DNA of 64,000 nucleotides from Reyranella sp. CPCC 100927. GTDB taxonomy: Bacteria; Pseudomonadota; Alphaproteobacteria; Reyranellales; Reyranellaceae. The notes under the pieces were generated by a model. It was not told where the DNA came from, searched no databases, and worked only from the letters and a program-made list of their open reading frames with translations. Below are positions 51,984 through 62,910 of the stretch, piece after piece. The position numbers and the translations under genes were made by a program. The DNA lies in contig NZ_VOHA01000029.1 of the NCBI RefSeq assembly GCF_007859315.1, forward strand, positions 1 to 64,000, in the 5' to 3' direction. How positions within the stretch are numbered: position 1 is the first letter of the stretch; every line of letters begins with the position of its first letter.

Positions 51984-53411
51984 ATGAGCACGACAACACT
52001 CGAAAAGCCGGCCGGCGCACAGGCAGATGGCGATCCGCGACGATGGCTGGCGCTGCCTGTCCTGCTGACGGGGGCGTTCCTGCCTATCCTCGACTTCAAC
52101 GTCGTCAATCTGGCACTGCCGGCCATTCGACAGGATCTCGGGGCGACATCGAGCGACCTGCAGTTCGTCATATCGGCCTATGCCGCGACCTACGCCGTGT
52201 TCCTCATCACCGGCGGGCGGCTCGGCGACTGGCTCGGCCGCAAGCGCCTGTTCACGCTGGGCGTCGTCGGTTTCACGCTGGCTTCCGTCCTGTGCGGAAC
52301 GGCGTGGTCGCCGGATGTGCTGATCGCCGGCCGCATCCTGCAGGGGCTGGCCGCGACCATGATGGCGCCGCAGGTGCTGGCCTCGATCCGGGTGCTGTTT
52401 CCGGCGGCCGAACAAGGGACGGCACTCGGTCTCTACGGTGCCACCTTCGGGTTGGCCAATATCGCAGGACAGATTCTGGGTGGCGTCCTGGTGTCGTCGC
52501 AGCCGTTCGGCCTCGCATGGCAGGCGATTTTCCTGGTGAACGTGCCGATCGGCCTTGCGGCCTTCATCGGCAGCCTGCTCTTTCTCGGTGATTCAAAAGC
52601 CGACCACGCGCAGAAACTCGATGTCGGCGGCGTCATCCTGCTGTCGGCGACGCTGGGCCTTCTCGTCTATCCCCTGGTCGAAGGGCGGGAGATGGGATGG
52701 CCATTCTGGATCATCGCGATGCTCGTGGCGTTCCCGATGGCGCTGATCGCCTTCGTCCAGTTCGAGCGCCGGTTGATCAGGCGTGGCGGGTCGCCGCTGG
52801 TGGACATCGGCCTGTTCCGGCAGCGCGGCTTCGCAATCGGTGTGGCGATGGCGCTGCTCTACTACATGCTGTCCTCGTTCTATCTGACCTTCTCCGTCTA
52901 TCTCCAGGCGGGCCTGCACCTGGCGCCGCTGGATGCCGGCCTGCGAACGCTGCCGTTCGGCGTTGGATACTTCCTCGCATCGTTCGCCGCGGCCGGCATC
53001 ATGCAACGCCTGGGATCGCGCGCGCTCACGCTCGGATTCGCCATCCAGGTCATCGGCTTCGGTGCGGTGACCCTGGCTGTCGCAGGATCGCGTGCGGGGT
53101 ACATCGACGCGGGGCTTGTCGTGGCCGGCATCGGTTTCGGCATCGTGATGCCGTCGGTCATCAAGGCGGTGATCGGCGGTATCGATCCGCGTCATGCCGG
53201 CCTTGCTTCGGGAATCGTGATCTCGACGTTCCAGATCGGCGCCGCACTCGGGGTTGCTGTGATCGGCGGCATTTTCTTCAACGTGCTCGGATCGAGGCTC
53301 GATCTGGCCGCTCACGCGCACGCTTTCAGCGTGGCGCTTGCCTGCAATGTTACGTTGCTGGTGATCGGCGGCCTGCTGTCGCTCTGGCTGCCGAAAGGGG
53401 ATCATGCGTGA
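51984..53411 (+). CDS. MFS drug efflux transporter (EmrB/QacA, DHA2 type)
   Basis: A 475-residue inner-membrane protein with about 13-14 hydrophobic segments. The DHA2 pattern is clear: ILDFNVVNLALPAIRQDLG (D1 motif in helix 1), GGRLGDWLGRKRLF (motif A), GRILQGLAATMMAPQVLASI (motif B) and GLYGATFGLANIAGQILGGVLV (motif C, antiporter type). It is probably a proton-driven exporter of a small toxic compound, maybe the amidase substrate or product. ATG at 51984 gives normal length; the open frame before it overlaps the amidase. Confidence 0.9.
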   Translation: MSTTTLEKPAGAQADGDPRRWLALPVLLTGAFLPILDFNVVNLALPAIRQDLGATSSDLQFVISAYAATYAVFLITGGRLGDWLGRKRLFTLGVVGFTLASVLCGTAWSPDVLIAGRILQGLAATMMAPQVLASIRVLFPAAEQGTALGLYGATFGLANIAGQILGGVLVSSQPFGLAWQAIFLVNVPIGLAAFIGSLLFLGDSKADHAQKLDVGGVILLSATLGLLVYPLVEGREMGWPFWIIAMLVAFPMALIAFVQFERRLIRRGGSPLVDIGLFRQRGFAIGVAMALLYYMLSSFYLTFSVYLQAGLHLAPLDAGLRTLPFGVGYFLASFAAAGIMQRLGSRALTLGFAIQVIGFGAVTLAVAGSRAGYIDAGLVVAGIGFGIVMPSVIKAVIGGIDPRHAGLASGIVISTFQIGAALGVAVIGGIFFNVLGSRLDLAAHAHAFSVALACNVTLLVIGGLLSLWLPKGDHA

Positions 53412-53602
53412 TCAGCGTCTGCATGCGCTGCGACCCGTAATGCCGGGGTGCGAACGTGCCGTGGGGTTCTGGCGATCGCTGATCGTCGGATGGGGAAAGG
53501 GTGCCGATTGTCCTTGTGGCGCGTCGTGGAGAGGCCCACAGTGAATTTGTCGGTATAGGGGCCGACCGCGTGTGGCGTGCTCCCCTGCGAGGAGCGATGC
53601 CT

Positions 53603-53935
53603 ATGGTCACCGGCACATTTGTAACACCAGCCCCGTGGGGCATCGGGCCGGGTCCGGCCAGGCTGTACTCGATCGCGGGCGCCTTGCATGCTGTCAGGAT
53701 GTGGCTCGACCTGACGCCGGATCGACCTGACACGAGGCGCGAACGCGAGCTCATGCTGACCTTGCGCGACCTGCTCGCGGCCATGCCCATCAGCGTTACG
53801 GAGACCGACCGTCAATCGGCCAAGCGTGCGATCAAGGGCATGGTGACGTATTCGCGCAGCCGACTGGCCGAGAGCCTGCGGGTCGAATCGTACCTTCGAT
53901 TGGTGCCGAGGCGTTCGGTCAGCATGGTCGAATAG
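53603..53935 (+). CDS. Hypothetical protein
   Basis: A 110-residue ORF with the strong G/C third-position bias of real genes here and GGAG eight bases before ATG at 53603 (ATG at 53597 is also possible). The central part (ALHAVRMWLDLTPDRPDTRR) precedes an amphipathic helical region (ERELMLTLRDLLAAM). No signal peptide, membrane helix or known motif. Overlapping ORFs on the minus strand look like shadows. Confidence 0.45.
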   Translation: MVTGTFVTPAPWGIGPGPARLYSIAGALHAVRMWLDLTPDRPDTRRERELMLTLRDLLAAMPISVTETDRQSAKRAIKGMVTYSRSRLAESLRVESYLRLVPRRSVSMVE

Positions 53936-54194
53936 CCCCTCAAGCCACGACTGAGAATACTGAAATTGGTGCCACGTTTTGCCGCGAGGTAACGGCTGCC
54001 ATCGCGCGCAATGACCTGATCGCATTGTCGTATGCGCAAAATGCCGGCCGCATCACGGGTATGCATCGCGAGACTTTCCTGATCGTCGTGCAGAGGCATC
54101 GGTGGTTGCCCGAAACTTGCATGGGCTGGTAATGGTTGGTCGCGCCGGCCGCCAAGCCCGCGTTCTCCGCCTCATCATATCCTCGGGAAGTTCG

Positions 54195-55922
54195 ATGCAT
54201 CATGAAGCCACGCTGATCGCGACCGTTGCCATGGGCTTCGTTCTTGCATTTGTATTCGGTTTCGCCGCCAGCAGGCTGCGGCTTCCCCCGCTCATAGGCT
54301 ATCTGGTCGCCGGCGTCGCCGTTGGCCCCTTCACGCCGGGCTTTGTCGCCGATGCCGCGCTCGCGGCGCAACTGGCGGAGATGGGCGTCATCCTGCTGAT
54401 GTTTGGCGTCGGGTTGCATTTTTCCGTGGCGGACCTGATGGCCGTGCGGCGGGTCGCGATCCCCGGCGCCATCGGCCAGATTGTCCTGGCGACGGCATTG
54501 GGTGCTGGGCTCGCCATGGTCTGGGGCTGGAGCCTGGGCGCGGGCCTCGTGTTCGGTCTCAGTCTGTCGGTCGCCAGCACGGTCGTTCTGTTGCGCGCCC
54601 TTGAGGACCGAAACGCTCTCGATCACCCGAACGGACGCATTGCCGTTGGCTGGCTGATTGTCGAGGACCTGGTGACCGTGCTCGCACTGGTCTTGCTGCC
54701 GGCGCTTTCGGAATTGCTCGGCGGTCGCCCGGATCCGCATGCAACACCAGGCGGCAGTGTGCTGTTGACGTTGGGCATCACGCTTCTGAAGGTGGCTGCC
54801 TTCGTTGCCCTCGCGGTGGTTCTCGGGCCGAAAGTGGTTCCCTGGCTGCTCAAGCAGGTCGCGCGTACCGGCTCCCGCGAACTCTTCACTCTGTCCGTTC
54901 TGGCGATCGCCATGGGAATCGCCTACGGCTCGGCCGAGCTGTTCGGTGTGTCCTTCGCGCTGGGCGCATTCTTCGCCGGCGTCGTGCTCAACGAGTCCGA
55001 GTTCAGCCATCGTGCGGCGGCCAACTCGCTGCCGTTGCAGGATGCTTTTGCCATCCTGTTCTTCGTATCGGTCGGCATGCTGTTTGATCCCTCGATCGTC
55101 GTGCGCGAGCCATTCGCGATCATTGCCGTGTTGCTCGTGATCGTGCTGGGAAAGTCCATCGCTGCCCTGGGGGTCGTTGTCGCGCTGGGCTACCCGGTCG
55201 CGACGGCGCTCACCGTCTCCGCGAGCCTGGCGCAGATCGGCGAATTCTCCTTCATCCTGGCAGGGCTGGGAAAAAGCGCGGGGTTGCTGCCGCAGGAAGC
55301 CTTCGACCTGATCCTCGCCGGCGCCCTGCTGTCGATCACGCTCAATCCTGTGTGCTTTGCCGCCGTCGACATGCTCGGTCCGCGAATCGCCGCCGTCAAA
55401 TCCATCCGCAACTACGGCGCGCGACGACTGGCGGCACTGCAGACCCAACTTACCATGCTGCGCGAACGGACCGAGGCCCGTGAAGAGGCACGCAGCCTGC
55501 AGATGAAGAACCTCGTCGATCTCTTCCCGATCTTCGGGCATCTCGATCATCAGGCGCGCGAGGAGTTGCTGGTGCTGTTCCAGCCGCGCATGGCTTCGCC
55601 GGGCGATCGTGTGCTGCGCAAGGGTGACCGGCCGGACGCGGCATATTTCATCTCGGAAGGCGCCGTGCAGGTAGACGTCGGCAACCGCACGATACGCCTG
55701 GCGCAAGGCGAATTTTTCGGGGAAATGGCGCTGCTCAGCGGCGAACGGCGATCAGCTGACGTGACGGCTGTCGATTTCTGCAAGTTCCTCACGCTCGACA
55801 GGCGTGACTTTCGGACGTTCCTCGGTCGTTACCCTCAACTGCGCGCACATGTCGGCGAACTCGCCGCCGAGCGGGCGAGGGCGAACAGGGCCGCCACGGA
55901 GGCTGCAGCCGCAACGTCGTGA
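54195..55922 (+). CDS. CPA2 cation:proton antiporter with cyclic-nucleotide-binding domain
   Basis: A 575-residue membrane protein. Residues 1-385 form the monovalent cation:proton antiporter-2 domain (KefB/YbaL type) with about 12-13 helices: LRLPPLIGYLVAGVAVGPFTPG, LMFGVGLHFS, SLSVASTVVLLRAL, AVGWLIVEDLVTVLALV with the ion-site Asp, and GVSFALGAFFAGVVLNESEF. Instead of the usual TrkA-N/NAD domain, the tail (about 450-550) is a cyclic-nucleotide-binding domain with FFGEMALLSGERRSADVTA as phosphate-binding cassette. I infer K+ or Na+/H+ exchange gated by cAMP/cGMP or a related ligand. ATG at 54195 has GGGAAG upstream. Confidence 0.88.
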   Translation: MHHEATLIATVAMGFVLAFVFGFAASRLRLPPLIGYLVAGVAVGPFTPGFVADAALAAQLAEMGVILLMFGVGLHFSVADLMAVRRVAIPGAIGQIVLATALGAGLAMVWGWSLGAGLVFGLSLSVASTVVLLRALEDRNALDHPNGRIAVGWLIVEDLVTVLALVLLPALSELLGGRPDPHATPGGSVLLTLGITLLKVAAFVALAVVLGPKVVPWLLKQVARTGSRELFTLSVLAIAMGIAYGSAELFGVSFALGAFFAGVVLNESEFSHRAAANSLPLQDAFAILFFVSVGMLFDPSIVVREPFAIIAVLLVIVLGKSIAALGVVVALGYPVATALTVSASLAQIGEFSFILAGLGKSAGLLPQEAFDLILAGALLSITLNPVCFAAVDMLGPRIAAVKSIRNYGARRLAALQTQLTMLRERTEAREEARSLQMKNLVDLFPIFGHLDHQAREELLVLFQPRMASPGDRVLRKGDRPDAAYFISEGAVQVDVGNRTIRLAQGEFFGEMALLSGERRSADVTAVDFCKFLTLDRRDFRTFLGRYPQLRAHVGELAAERARANRAATEAAAATS

Positions 55923-55939
55923 GCGGGTGCAAACAGGCT

Positions 55940-56314
55940 CTATCGTGAGAGCGGCTGGGTATTCAGCAGTCTTTTGATTCGTTCCTCGACGTCTGCGACG
56001 TCATAAGGCTTCGGAACAACGCCGTCCTCGGTGTACACGCCTGAGGTGAGGAGGACGGGAACCTCCGGGCGGTGCCTGCTGACCCATCGCGCGAGGCCAA
56101 AACCATCGACGTTGCCCGGCATATGCACGTCCGAAAACACCACGTCGACATCGCCGACTGTTTCGAGCGTTGATATGGCCTCGTCGCCGGACGTTGCTTC
56201 GACGACCGGGTAACCCCTGTCGCGGAGAAAGTCCGCAATGGTCATGCGCAACAGCCCGTCGTCCTCGACGAGCAGAATGCTCGGGGCATTGGTTTCCGAT
56301 CTGAGATTCGACAT
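55940..56314 (-). CDS. Receiver-only response regulator
   Basis: A 124-residue single receiver domain: acidic pocket in ILLVEDDGLLR (Glu-Asp-Asp), the phosphoacceptor Asp in VDVVFSDVHMPGNVDGFGLARW, Thr/Ser in VPVLLTSGVY and the conserved Lys in VVPKPYDVADVEERI. With no output domain it should act by protein-protein interaction, like alphaproteobacterial CheY/FixJ-receiver-type proteins of hybrid-kinase systems. The start at 56314 (MSNLRSE) gives the domain with a short leader. No kinase gene is adjacent. Confidence 0.9.
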   Translation of the reverse strand: MSNLRSETNAPSILLVEDDGLLRMTIADFLRDRGYPVVEATSGDEAISTLETVGDVDVVFSDVHMPGNVDGFGLARWVSRHRPEVPVLLTSGVYTEDGVVPKPYDVADVEERIKRLLNTQPLSR

Positions 56315-56439
56315 GGCGACACACTCTGGCGGTTCAAGAATCCAACGGCAGACGGAAAGGCCAGTTCCCGGGCTGTTGGACACCGCTGCGGCGTAGCTCG
56401 CGCTTACCGATGGGACGACGTGCATCACACTGACGCGGG

Positions 56440-58659
<2,220 letters not shown>

Positions 58660-58876
58660 GATTCTACCCGGCTGGAAGTGGCAGGCGGCCTGACGACAGG
58701 AATGGCCGGAAGACGATCTTCCGAGCATGGGCCTCGAACCTTACGCGCGCGTATGGTGAAGGTTGCGCTTGGCTGGGGAGCGCGACCCTCTGCCGCCAAT
58801 ACTGTTGACGCGAGAACGGGGAACCATGCTTCCGCTACGACGTCCTAACAGCAGGTCACACGCGAGGAGTTGGTCG

Positions 58877-59113
58877 ATGGTGGATCGCGAGGAGAGGATC
58901 AGGCAGCGCGCTCACGAGATCTGGGAAATGGAAGGGCGGCCCGACGGTCGCGACCAGGAACACTGGGAACGCGCCCACCGGGAAATTGATGCGAAGCAGG
59001 GCGAAACACCTTCCGGTCAAGCCAATGAACCGCGTTCGCCGGATGATCCTACCGCCGGCAAGCCGCAGCCGCGCCAAACAGCCCCCGCGAGCCCGTCTCG
59101 CGCGAAACGGTAG
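58877..59113 (+). CDS. DUF2934 protein
   Basis: A 78-residue protein whose first half is the DUF2934 motif (EERIRQRAHEIWEMEGRPDGRDQEHWERAHREI). The second half is a disordered Pro/Ser/Gln-rich tail. DUF2934 proteins are small, frequent in alphaproteobacteria, often near glycogen or trehalose genes, and of unknown function. ATG at 58877 has GAGGAG eight bases upstream. It is divergent from glgX, which fits that association. Confidence 0.8.
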   Translation: MVDREERIRQRAHEIWEMEGRPDGRDQEHWERAHREIDAKQGETPSGQANEPRSPDDPTAGKPQPRQTAPASPSRAKR

Positions 59114-59193
59114 CGCCGTCAGGGCATGAAGAATCGCCACACGCAGGTATGGTCAGTATGACTTGCCAAGATGCCGGTACTACTGGTGTGAGG

Positions 59194-59270
<77 letters not shown>

Positions 59271-59365
59271 CGCACCTGGACCGGACCTGTGGTCCGACGC
59301 GGCGGACCATACTGGATCGGCCTCTGGTGGGCAACAGCGGCGGCGAGGCCCATTCGCCGCGCGCC

Positions 59366-59941
59366 TCAGCGGGGCGGTGCGCCGGTGCTCGCAGCAATGA
59401 GCGACGAAAAGGCGTCCATGGCGGCCTCCGCCGAGACGCGGCCGTCGTGCTTTTCGCGCGCGATCGCTTCCGCCGCACCCAACAGCCCGATGCACGTGAG
59501 CTTCAACGCGTCAGGTCCCAACGGGGAAAAAGGCTGAAGGGCCCGGTGCATGATGTCGACATAGTCGTCGATCATGGCGCGCTGCTGCGCTGCCATGGCC
59601 TCGCTGCCCTTCAGCGCCGCCGAGATGGCCGGGGCTTCGGGGCCGAGATCGGTCTGGCAATTGAAATAGGCCCTGCTCATCACGTCCGCGATCGCGTGGA
59701 GGTCGCGCGGCGTGGCGCGCAGGGCATCGCGCAGCGCCTGCACGTAGCGGTCCTCCAGGCGCTGTGAGAGCGCCAGAAGCAGACCCGCCCGCGTCCCAAA
59801 GTGGTCATAGGCAATGGGCCTGCTGACGCCGGCCTTGGCCGCGAGCGTACCCAAGGTCAGCCCGTCGGCGCCGTCGGCGCGAACGATCGTCATGGCCACG
59901 TCGAGCATCTGCTCGCGGCGCCTGTCCTTCGGCAGTTTCAC
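59366..59941 (-). CDS. TetR-family transcriptional regulator
   Basis: A 191-residue repressor with the TetR helix-turn-helix (QMLDVAMTIVRADGADGLTLGTLAAKAGVSRPIAYDHFGTRAGLLLAL, residues 12-60) and a helical ligand-binding domain. GTG at 59941 is taken as start; TTG at 59944 is also possible, and no in-frame ATG lies upstream. A near-perfect palindrome lies 26 bases upstream, between it and the divergent imine-reductase-like gene, and is the expected operator for both. Confidence 0.9.
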   Translation of the reverse strand: MKLPKDRRREQMLDVAMTIVRADGADGLTLGTLAAKAGVSRPIAYDHFGTRAGLLLALSQRLEDRYVQALRDALRATPRDLHAIADVMSRAYFNCQTDLGPEAPAISAALKGSEAMAAQQRAMIDDYVDIMHRALQPFSPLGPDALKLTCIGLLGAAEAIAREKHDGRVSAEAAMDAFSSLIAASTGAPPR

Positions 59942-59966
59942 CAATGCGTCGGTCCCGGCTTGATTT

Positions 59967-59993
59967 CTACATTCTGTAAGTTACATTTTGTAG
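59967..59993. promoter_or_regulatory. TetR-type operator palindrome
   Basis: Two 13-base arms, CTACATTCTGTAA and TTACATTTTGTAG, with one G between. Outer CTACA/TGTAG and inner TGTAA/TTACA are fully complementary; only the three bases between them in each arm mismatch. It is 24 bases before the divergent reductase start, so it probably represses both genes. Confidence 0.75.
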
Positions 59994-60016
59994 GTATGAA
60001 ATCAAGTGAGGATCTC

Positions 60017-60886
60017 ATGAGCGACGTGACCGTGATCGGCCTTGGCGAGATGGGCAGCGCCCTGGCGCGCGCCTTCCTGGCGGCCGGCAAGTCGGTCGTG
60101 GTCTGGAATCGGACCCCGGCAAAGGCCGCGCCCCTGGTGGATCTAGGGGCTGTGCATGCCTCCACTGTTTCCGACGCCGTGGCAGCCAGCCCTGTCCTGG
60201 TGGTGTGCCTGTCCGACTATGCGGCAACCACCGGCGTGCTGAGCGGGGACGGCGTGGCCGAGGGGCTCGGCGGCCGACTGATCGTGCAGTTGACGTCGGG
60301 GACGCCCCACCAGGCGCGCGCGCTTGAGTCTTGGGTGGCTGCGCACGGCGCCCACTATCTCGACGGTGCCATCGCGGCTTGGCCGCGCCAGATCGGCGGG
60401 CCTGACGCCGGCATTCTCATCGTCGGCAGCGAAGCGCTGTTTACCGTGGCCGAACCGCTGCTGAAGCTGCTGGCGGGCGGCCTCACCTACACGGGTGCGA
60501 ACATCGGCCATGCCAAAGCACTGTTCGGTGCGGCGCTTGCCTACTTTGCCGCGCACTGGATCGGCTTCAGCCACGGTGCGGCCATCTGTGAGGCCGAGGG
60601 GCTCGATGTGGGCATGTTCGGCGAGATGATGGCGGGGATGTCCCCGTCGTTCGCGCAAGACTTGCGTCACATGGGGCGCGCCATCGCCGAAGACCGCTTC
60701 GACAAGCCGGAAGCCACCCTCAAGACGGTCAGCGCCGACGTCGCCCGGCTTGTCGAACTGTCGCACGATCTGAAAATCGGCGCGGCGTTTCCAAGCTTCG
60801 CCGCCGGCATATTCCGACGCGCGGTGGACGCGGGCTTCAGCGCCGAAGAGCCCTGCGCGATCGTCAAGGTGCTGCGGCGCGTCTGA
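60017..60886 (+). CDS. NADPH-dependent reductase, imine-reductase/6PGDH-like family
   Basis: A 289-residue enzyme with an N-terminal Rossmann fold (TVIGLGEMGSALARAFLAAGKSVVVWNRTPAKA: GxGxxG plus the Asn-Arg-Thr of NADPH-binding members). The sequence goes on VQLTSGTPHQARALESWV and YLDGAIAAWPRQIG, blocks I associate with imine reductases, then a C-terminal helical dimerisation domain. It probably reduces imines or beta-hydroxyacid-like substrates. ATG at 60017 with GAGG six bases upstream is preferred over ATG at 59996. It is under the divergent TetR repressor. Confidence 0.85.
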   Translation: MSDVTVIGLGEMGSALARAFLAAGKSVVVWNRTPAKAAPLVDLGAVHASTVSDAVAASPVLVVCLSDYAATTGVLSGDGVAEGLGGRLIVQLTSGTPHQARALESWVAAHGAHYLDGAIAAWPRQIGGPDAGILIVGSEALFTVAEPLLKLLAGGLTYTGANIGHAKALFGAALAYFAAHWIGFSHGAAICEAEGLDVGMFGEMMAGMSPSFAQDLRHMGRAIAEDRFDKPEATLKTVSADVARLVELSHDLKIGAAFPSFAAGIFRRAVDAGFSAEEPCAIVKVLRRV

Positions 60887-60965
60887 TCGGCCTCCTAGGC
60901 TACTGCCAGTGGCGATGCATCCCGTGCCGCGATAGCCTGCCGGTGCAGACGCCGAGAAGGGAACC

Positions 60966-61775
60966 ATGCCAGAACCGTCCGTGCGCATCGAAAAGGGCCT
61001 GGGGCCACAGGGCCGAATCGCGGTGGTGCGTTTCGACCGCGGCGACGATATCAACGCGCTGTCGATGGCGGCGATCCGGGATCTCACGGAAGCCGCGCGA
61101 TCGTTCGAGGATGATATCGACACCTCGGTCGTGGTGCTGACCGGCACGGCGCGGGCCTTCTCCGCCGGCTTCGATCTCAAGGAGCCGGCCGGCAAGGCGC
61201 GCGGATCGCTGCCGCTGGGCCAGCGTCGCGTCGCGCTGCGCAACGGCCCGCGGCTGGCCAAGGCCTGGTACGAGTTGGATCAGGTCACGATCGCGGCCAT
61301 CGAGGGCCATTGCATCGGCGGCGGCGTGGCGCTGGCCGTGGCGCTCGACTTCCGCTTCTGCGGCCGCAGCGCGCACTTCCGCGTGCCTGAGTTGGAGCTG
61401 GGCATGAACATGACCTGGGGCTCGGTGCCGCGCATGCTGCAGCTGATGGGACCGGCGCGCACCAAGCAGGCCGTGATCCTGGCCTCGGATCGCATTTCCG
61501 CCACCGAAGCGCTGGAGTGGCGCCTGGTCGAAAAGGTCGTCGATGATGGCCAGGCCTTCGCCAGCGCCATGGCGTTCGCCGAGCGGATCGGTGCGCAGCC
61601 GCCGATCCCGGTGCAGATGACCAAACAGACCGTCAACCGACTGGCCGGCGCGCTCGACGATGTGGCGAGCCAGATGGAGATGGACCAGTTCGCGCTGGCC
61701 ACGACCAGCGACGATCACCGCGAAGGCGTCGAAGCCTTTATCGCCAAGCGCAAACCGGTATTCCGCGGGCGGTGA
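60966..61775 (+). CDS. Enoyl-CoA hydratase/isomerase family protein
   Basis: A 269-residue crotonase-fold protein: VVLTGTARAFSAGFDLKE (oxyanion hole 1), VTIAAIEGHCIGGGVALAVALDFRFCG (oxyanion hole 2), then FRVPELELGMNMTWGSVPRMLQLMG and ISATEALEWRLVEKVV. In hydratases a Glu is usual in the segment after the second oxyanion hole; PELELG supplies a Glu, while the second catalytic Glu position appears to be within GMNMTWG and is not acidic, so an isomerase or other crotonase activity is possible. Cytoplasmic; acts on acyl-CoA. Confidence 0.88.
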   Translation: MPEPSVRIEKGLGPQGRIAVVRFDRGDDINALSMAAIRDLTEAARSFEDDIDTSVVVLTGTARAFSAGFDLKEPAGKARGSLPLGQRRVALRNGPRLAKAWYELDQVTIAAIEGHCIGGGVALAVALDFRFCGRSAHFRVPELELGMNMTWGSVPRMLQLMGPARTKQAVILASDRISATEALEWRLVEKVVDDGQAFASAMAFAERIGAQPPIPVQMTKQTVNRLAGALDDVASQMEMDQFALATTSDDHREGVEAFIAKRKPVFRGR

Positions 61776-61818
61776 CCCTCGGGAGCGCAGGTCGCCTGAG
61801 CCCGCGGTCCCAGGTTGG

Positions 61819-62025
61819 TTACGTCGCTGGAGTCGGATCAGGGCGCGTCGGCAGCGCGTCCAGCACCGCCAGGCGCTGGTCCTCGTTCATCATCACCCAG
61901 CGCGCGATCTCGTCGAGCGTGCGCTTGCAGCCGCGGCACAGGCCGCTCTGGGGATCGATGACGCACACCGATATGCAGGGCGACACGATCGGCCGGCGCT
62001 GCGGGCGAGGAGGGGAGTCAGTCAT
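61819..62025 (-). CDS. DUF1289 small cysteine-rich protein
   Basis: A 68-residue protein with the DUF1289 pattern SPCISVCVIDPQSGLCRGCKRTLDEIARW: four cysteines in C-x3-C-x8-C-x2-C spacing that may bind an iron-sulfur cluster or zinc, followed by a conserved Trp and short helix. Common in proteobacteria, function unknown. It is on the same strand as phaR and downstream of it by about 50 bases. Confidence 0.88.
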   Translation of the reverse strand: MTDSPPRPQRRPIVSPCISVCVIDPQSGLCRGCKRTLDEIARWVMMNEDQRLAVLDALPTRPDPTPAT

Positions 62026-62073
62026 GTCTCGTCATGCTGTACCGGGCGCCTTCGCGGCGCGCGGTGGTAGCGC

Positions 62074-62751
62074 TCAGCCCTCGCGGCGGGTCGAGATCTG
62101 GCTGAGCTGGCTCTGCAGTTCCTCGAGCTTGCGGCGCAGATCGTCGAGCGCCTGCGTGTCGCCGCCGCCCTCGCGTGGGCGCTCGGCCGGCGGCGGTGCC
62201 ACGGGCGCCACCGGCGGGGTGGCATTGCTGTCGGGTGTGGCCTGTGGCGCGGCGCCCTGGGCGCCCATGCCTGGCACTGCCGCCATGAACGGGTTGAACA
62301 TCTTCATGGCCTGCTCGAACATGGCCATGCTCTGGCGCGTCTGCTGTTCCATCTGGGCGAACGGGTTGAAGCCGAAGGCGCCCTGCATGGCCTTGCGCAT
62401 CTGTTCCTGGTTCTTGGCGAAGCTCTGCATCGACATTTCCAGGTACTGCGGTACCAGGGCCTGCAAATTGTCGCCGTAGAAGCCGATCAGCTGGCGCAGG
62501 AACGAGATGGGCAGCAGGTTCTGCCCCTTGCTCTCTTCCTCGAAGATGATCTGCGTCAGCACCGAGCGCGTGATGTCATCGCCACTCTTGGCGTCGTAGA
62601 CGACGAAGTCCGTCTTGTCCTTCACCATCTGTGCCAGATGGTCGAGCGTGACGTACATCGAGGTCGACGTGTTGTAGAGGCGTCGGTTGGCGTACTTCTT
62701 GATCACCACCGGCGCCGGTTTCGCGCTCGGAATACTCTCCGCTGCGGCCAT
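62074..62751 (-). CDS. phaR: Polyhydroxyalkanoate synthesis repressor PhaR
   Basis: A 225-residue regulator. The N-terminal PHB/PHA accumulation regulator DNA-binding domain (IKKYANRRLYNTSTSMYVTLDHLAQMVKDKTDFVVYDAKSGDDITRSVLTQIIFEEE) is followed by the second PHB_acc domain (LPISFLRQLIGFYGDNLQALVPQYLEMSM) and a Met/Pro/Ala-rich tail ending in a coiled coil (LDDLRRKLEELQSQLSQI). It binds PHA granules and represses phasin and PHA genes when polymer is absent. The start at 62751 gives the normal length. It is divergent from a PhaE-like/PhaC-like pair, its likely regulon. Confidence 0.93.
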   Translation of the reverse strand: MAAAESIPSAKPAPVVIKKYANRRLYNTSTSMYVTLDHLAQMVKDKTDFVVYDAKSGDDITRSVLTQIIFEEESKGQNLLPISFLRQLIGFYGDNLQALVPQYLEMSMQSFAKNQEQMRKAMQGAFGFNPFAQMEQQTRQSMAMFEQAMKMFNPFMAAVPGMGAQGAAPQATPDSNATPPVAPVAPPPAERPREGGGDTQALDDLRRKLEELQSQLSQISTRREG

Positions 62752-62910
62752 GTCATGCCTCGCACGGTTCGTTTGTGGCGCTGCATCTAGTGCGCCGCAC
62801 AATACACGAACGTAGCGCGCGCACGGGACTTCTACAAGTGGGGGTGTGCACTGCGATACGACACGTGCAGAACGGATGCTGCGCAGCATAGGCTCGGCTA
62901 TACTGCCGCC

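Noticed and set aside
53812-54099. 95-codon minus-strand ORF before the antiporter
   Set aside because: It overlaps the better-supported plus-strand small gene and has no recognisable domain or ribosome binding site.
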